NCBI GenBank assembly: GCA_005787345.1
Contig: SYBH01000057.1
Location: 1 to 33,429, forward strand
Direction: 5' to 3'
Length of the DNA stretch: 33,429 bases
From: Actinomycetota bacterium
Lineage (GTDB): Bacteria > Actinomycetota > Acidimicrobiia > Acidimicrobiales > Acidimicrobilacustridaceae
Shown: positions 30,344 to 33,429 of the stretch, in pieces
How the letters are laid out: each line of letters opens with the position of its first letter
Numbering within the stretch: the first letter of the stretch is position 1
The notes under the pieces: generated by a model
What the model was told of the DNA's origin: nothing
The model's database searches: none
What the model saw: the letters and a program-made list of their open reading frames with translations, nothing else
Program-made: the position numbers and the translations under genes

Positions 30344-31882
30344 TTACGAAAGCGGATTAGCGATGACAAGGAGAGAAGTAATCAAAAGGACAACAACGAA
30401 GAGCAATGACTCAATCGCAATCGTCCGGCGAAAACGTTGCTCAGAGGATTCATCACCCGACACAAGCGCGGGGAGAAGCACTCGATGATTATGAAGACCA
30501 ATACCTCCTATAGCGATAACCACAACAACCTTCGCGAGTAACAGTCGACCAAACTCCGACGCCCACAAGGCCGATGGCTGCTCAAGAATCGCCCAGGCCA
30601 GGACCGTCCCCGACAACGCCACTGCAACCAGTGACCACGTTGCTAGGACTGAGAATCGAGTGACTAAAAGTCGCGCATTCAGAGGCTCGTTCCGCCGATG
30701 GCGCCGCCACAGCGTTGCTGCCAGCAACCATGCGCCAGCGGCCCAGATAGCTGCTGCCGTCAGATGCACTGCGCCGCTTACTCCCATAAGAACACGAGGT
30801 TCAATGCTTGCGGTGTGGCCAATGAAGGATTCAGAAAGCACTAAAAGGGCTGCTCCAAGCAGAGCAAGGGGCCCTGACTCAACCCTGACCCGAGTCAATG
30901 TTTCTGAGCGTGATTGACGATCAAGCATCACCGAACCGCGTACCTCCGGCTCGGTGATCCAATCGAGGTCCGCTGCTCTGGCGTCGTCAAAGGCATCATC
31001 ATGAACGACCTCAATGGCGACGAATCGAAGCACAAGCACAGCACCGACAATGCGAAAAAGCGTGCCGAGTGCGAATCCCGTAGATCCGAGCTCGCCCCAG
31101 ACCGCTGGGCGAACAAGGTCCCCGATCCCATCGCCATTCCAGAGCGCAAGCTGCGCAAACCACTCGACGACAGAACCAATAACGATAAGAACCGCAGCCC
31201 GCCTAATGAAGAAAACAATTCGCCGGCTCTCTAAACGAGTACCCCTGTGGACCCAAAGCAGATACGCCAATGCTCCAACGGCAAGGAGCACTGCCCCATA
31301 GACAAGCCAGCGCGCAACTACTCCAACTGTTTCAGCGAATCCCGAGTCGCTTGACGTGAGCGTTACTTCCGGAAACGGTGAGCCTTGCGCCAAACCGTCA
31401 TCAACGCCTTCACTGACGGTGTTCGAAGTTGGAGCGGTTGCCTTTGGAGTGCCCGAAGCTTCTGGTGCCGGCACCGCGGCGGCAGGAGCCTGAGTGGCCG
31501 TGAAGACAATTGAACCCGACATCTTGTGCCCGTCAGCGCCACGAAGCGCCCAAAAGACTTTGGTCCGACCAACGTTGATGGGGTCGGCTGTTGTCACCAA
31601 AATTTTGTTGTCGCCATCATTCGCGACGGAACGAATAGGAATGGAGTCGCCAGCCGAGTTTTCAATTCGAAAGTCGTTGGTAATGGGGTCGGCCTCGCCT
31701 GAGAACTCAAAAACCACCTCGGAGACCGGACCAGGCACTGTCGAAACATTTCCCGGGGTACTGCCGAGGAAATCAACATGTGCGGCGGCGGGACCAGCCC
31801 ATAGGAAGAGCACGGCGAACATCGCCACGAGACCAAACAGCCCACGACGCACTTTCGGCTGCGGTAGAACCGGCCTTGACAT
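30344..31882 (-). CDS. copCD: CopC-CopD fusion, copper resistance/import protein
   Basis: This 512-residue protein starts with a signal peptide cleaved before the AHVDFLGSTPGN end of AAAH, so the mature chain begins with the Cu(II)-binding His. The CopC beta-sandwich runs to about residue 130 and has WALRGADGHKMSGSIVF with the conserved Asp-His. A Pro/Ala/Thr linker leads to eight or so transmembrane helices of a CopD domain (from about residue 185), with conserved His in HTASIEPR, AVHLTAAAIW and GLHNHR. YcnJ-type fusions move copper across the membrane. The ATG at 31882 has no ribosome-binding site, but TACGCT is seven bases upstream, so it is probably leaderless. It is the first gene of the copper cluster. 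Confidence 0.92.
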   Translation of the reverse strand: MSRPVLPQPKVRRGLFGLVAMFAVLFLWAGPAAAHVDFLGSTPGNVSTVPGPVSEVVFEFSGEADPITNDFRIENSAGDSIPIRSVANDGDNKILVTTADPINVGRTKVFWALRGADGHKMSGSIVFTATQAPAAAVPAPEASGTPKATAPTSNTVSEGVDDGLAQGSPFPEVTLTSSDSGFAETVGVVARWLVYGAVLLAVGALAYLLWVHRGTRLESRRIVFFIRRAAVLIVIGSVVEWFAQLALWNGDGIGDLVRPAVWGELGSTGFALGTLFRIVGAVLVLRFVAIEVVHDDAFDDARAADLDWITEPEVRGSVMLDRQSRSETLTRVRVESGPLALLGAALLVLSESFIGHTASIEPRVLMGVSGAVHLTAAAIWAAGAWLLAATLWRRHRRNEPLNARLLVTRFSVLATWSLVAVALSGTVLAWAILEQPSALWASEFGRLLLAKVVVVIAIGGIGLHNHRVLLPALVSGDESSEQRFRRTIAIESLLFVVVLLITSLLVIANPLS

Positions 31883-31889
31883 ACGACAG

Positions 31890-31895
31890 AGCGTA
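31890..31895 (-). promoter_or_regulatory. -10 box of probable leaderless copCD transcript
   Basis: TACGCT on the minus strand ends seven bases before the ATG at 31882. The same hexamer precedes the SRPBCC gene. Divergent with the promoter at 32051. Confidence 0.45.
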
Positions 31896-32050
31896 GTAGT
31901 GGCTGGTGAAAAAGCCTGTTCAGGTGCCTCGAGCCCTGTTTCGGCCTAGAAATCAACCGTTGGTGACGCTCAGGTGACGGCATGGTGAGCATCATGTGAT
32001 TTCGAGGCGAACAGACACCGTTCGCTCTATTCACGGTGAACCCGCTTCTG

Positions 32051-32056
32051 TACCGT
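32051..32056 (+). promoter_or_regulatory. -10 box of probable leaderless transcript before the flippase-like gene
   Basis: TACCGT ends seven bases before the GTG at 32064, which has no ribosome-binding site. The 181-base gap to copCD holds nothing else I can name. Confidence 0.4.
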
Positions 32057-32063
32057 CGCTCTC

Positions 32064-33224
32064 GTGACCAGAAAGTCGGTCATTAGACCGGATCCGGCCG
32101 CAGTTTCTCTGTCGGTGTCTTCACCGCATCAGACGGTGAGGAGAAACACCCTCAGTCAGTGTTGGTCGAACCACAAGTTCCGTCGTTGGTCGTATCCGAT
32201 TGGTTTCGTTGTGGTGGTTCTTGCACTTGGAGTTGCGGGGGTGAGGCTTCGCGAGCTTCTTGGTTCCGCCTTCACCCAACTCGGTTCACTCACCCTTCCG
32301 GCCCTTGCTCTTGTTGCTGCGTGCTGGTTCACAATGCTGATCTCCCGAGGAATCGTGTATCGACTCACACATTCACACCTTCGAATCCGAAACGGGGTCG
32401 TGCTCGATCAAGTCAACCTCACTGCGGCCAATGGGCTCCCGGGCGGATCAGTCGTTGGAATCGCAGCTCGAATAAGGATCTGTCGGAGCCTCGGCCACGG
32501 ATCCGAACAAGCTGCCCTCACCGTCTTCGCCAGCGGTCAAGCATTCGCAATTGGTCGTTGGGTTTGTCTCCTCATCATCATTGGAGCCTCAATGATTTTG
32601 CGCGGGACCAACACCATCGACCTGTTGCAAATAGGGAGTGCGCTGATTGCGCTCCTACTTTCCTGCATCATCTGGATGGTTCTGAGCAGCGACTCTCGGG
32701 CAAGTCAAGCCCTCCTGCATTTCATCGAAAACACCATTACACGAACGAGTCGGACACAAGGGGCGTTTCGCAGAGCCAGGTTCCGGGCCTCCGTGCACCG
32801 CTTTCGGTCGGGAGCGAACGAACTTGTCCGCAATCGCGCACCAAAACTCATTGGCGCCGGAGCACTTTCCACCTTGTTTGGTGCGCTCATACTCGTCGTT
32901 GTGATCAACGATCTTTCGCCGTCTGCGATTTCCGCTCTTGATATTCTTCGCGCTTATTTGATCGCCAGAGTCGCGACGTCGTTCATCCCTACTCCTGGCG
33001 GTGTCGGCGTTCTCGACGGTGCGATCACCGCAGGGCTCATGGGTGCCGGAGTGGAACCATCCGTCGCACTCTCGGCAGTGATCGTCTATCGAGCATTCAC
33101 CTTTGCACTCCCGATTGCGACAGGCTCGCTGATCTATCTCGTTTGGCGCCGCAAATCGAACCATCGCAACGAGGTTGAGCCAGACGATGATGGGGCGACC
33201 GACTCACTTCTTCATGCCGCATAA
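32064..33224 (+). CDS. Lysylphosphatidylglycerol synthase/flippase-like membrane protein (UPF0104)
   Basis: This 386-residue integral membrane protein has 7-8 helices and the family core: VNLTAANGLPGGSVVGIAARIRICRSLGHG in the first half, then AYLIARVATSFIPTPGGVGVLDGAITAGLMGAGV and VIVYRAFTFALPIATGSLIYLVWRR. This is the flippase-type domain found N-terminally in MprF, without the lysyl-transferase domain. It probably moves a lipid or glycolipid across the membrane; the substrate is unknown. The start GTG at 32064 is probably leaderless. The N-terminal 45 residues are polar and cytosolic. It is convergent with dnaB. Confidence 0.88.
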   Translation: MTRKSVIRPDPAAVSLSVSSPHQTVRRNTLSQCWSNHKFRRWSYPIGFVVVVLALGVAGVRLRELLGSAFTQLGSLTLPALALVAACWFTMLISRGIVYRLTHSHLRIRNGVVLDQVNLTAANGLPGGSVVGIAARIRICRSLGHGSEQAALTVFASGQAFAIGRWVCLLIIIGASMILRGTNTIDLLQIGSALIALLLSCIIWMVLSSDSRASQALLHFIENTITRTSRTQGAFRRARFRASVHRFRSGANELVRNRAPKLIGAGALSTLFGALILVVVINDLSPSAISALDILRAYLIARVATSFIPTPGGVGVLDGAITAGLMGAGVEPSVALSAVIVYRAFTFALPIATGSLIYLVWRRKSNHRNEVEPDDDGATDSLLHAA

Positions 33225-33255
33225 TCGAAAATGACGAAGTTCATGGGGTAGATGT

Positions 33256-33429
33256 TCAGGTGCCTCGCGCCATATTGGCGAACTTTGTGTAGTGATCGAG
33301 GAACGCAAGGCGCACCATGCCCGTGGGCCCGTTTCGGTGCTTGCTGATAAGGATTTCGGCGGTACCGCGATCGGGTGAGTCGAGGTTGTAGACGTCGTCT
33401 CGGTAGATGAACATGACGACGTCGGCGTC
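33256..33429 (-). CDS. dnaB: Replicative DNA helicase DnaB, C-terminal 57 residues
   Basis: The minus strand from the window edge reads DADVVMFIYRDDVYNLDSPD, then RGTAEILISKHRNGPTGMVR and LAFLDHYTKFANMARGT before the stop at 33256. This is the conserved C-terminal RecA-like ATPase end of DnaB (hexamer motor at the replication fork), with the AEILISKHRNGPTG segment that supplies the arginine finger. Only the end is present; the rest lies beyond the window. Confidence 0.93.
   Translation of the reverse strand, partial: DADVVMFIYRDDVYNLDSPDRGTAEILISKHRNGPTGMVRLAFLDHYTKFANMARGT

Noticed and set aside
1-33429. CRISPR array, rRNA or transposase genes
   Set aside because: None seen on either strand; the only regular arrays are the coding 27-bp repeats at 11783-11971 and the short pairs after the tRNA.

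Overview
The window looks like a chromosomal segment of a high-GC actinobacterium, most likely of the class Acidimicrobiia. The grounds are F420-type enzymes (a Ddn-like reductase and an LLM oxidoreductase), an inositol-1-phosphate synthase, a membrane Fe-S EtfD-like oxidoreductase, and many genes that appear to be transcribed without a leader (a TANNNT -10 box 6-9 nt before the start codon). The lineage is inferred from gene content, not from a marker phylogeny. The window opens in the first codons of dnaK (minus strand) and closes in the last codons of dnaB (minus strand).

Layout. 1-6.0 kb: dnaK start with a HAIR-like operator, phosphoglycerate mutase, a winged-helix regulator divergent from a lone cyclic-nucleotide-binding protein, an etfD-like gene behind an 18-bp perfect palindrome, and a coupled khtT-khtU K+/H+ antiporter. 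6.0-10.8 kb (minus): dCTP deaminase, a DHA2-family drug exporter whose ribosome-binding site lies in a perfect hairpin, a SnoaL-like protein, a crotonase lacking both usual catalytic glutamates, and a CaiB/BaiF CoA-transferase. The last three look like an acyl-CoA catabolic operon. 10.9 kb: tRNA-Gly(CCC).

11-14.8 kb is the accessory part: a DUF6194 gene, a membrane-anchored protein with seven 9-residue SIASIGSAG repeats, a small lipoprotein, then a 2.15-kb islet. The islet carries a basic polymorphic-toxin-like C-terminal fragment, an acidic putative immunity protein translationally coupled to it, and a DUF4417 gene. It is bounded by similar short direct repeats, and a separate exact 23-bp direct repeat lies inside it. 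This is the best candidate for something undescribed.

14.8-25.5 kb: EthD-like protein, LLM oxidoreductase, a phosphodiester glycosidase next to a GT2-TPR-propeller fusion, purU with a small membrane protein, a LysR regulator divergent from ino1, a heme-binding beta-barrel protein, a cold-shock protein, a Ddn-like reductase and an AhpD-like protein. 25.5-27.8 kb: a persulfide-responsive module. A CstR-like repressor and a Cys-rich mini-protein diverge from a CstB-like persulfide dioxygenase with three rhodanese domains, around a perfect CsoR/CstR operator placed between the -35 and -10 boxes. 27.8-33.4 kb: SRPBCC protein, then a copper-type cluster (CopC-CopD fusion, Met-rich DUF305 lipoprotein, BlaI/CopY-family repressor, M56 peptidase), an LPG-flippase-like membrane protein, and the dnaB end.
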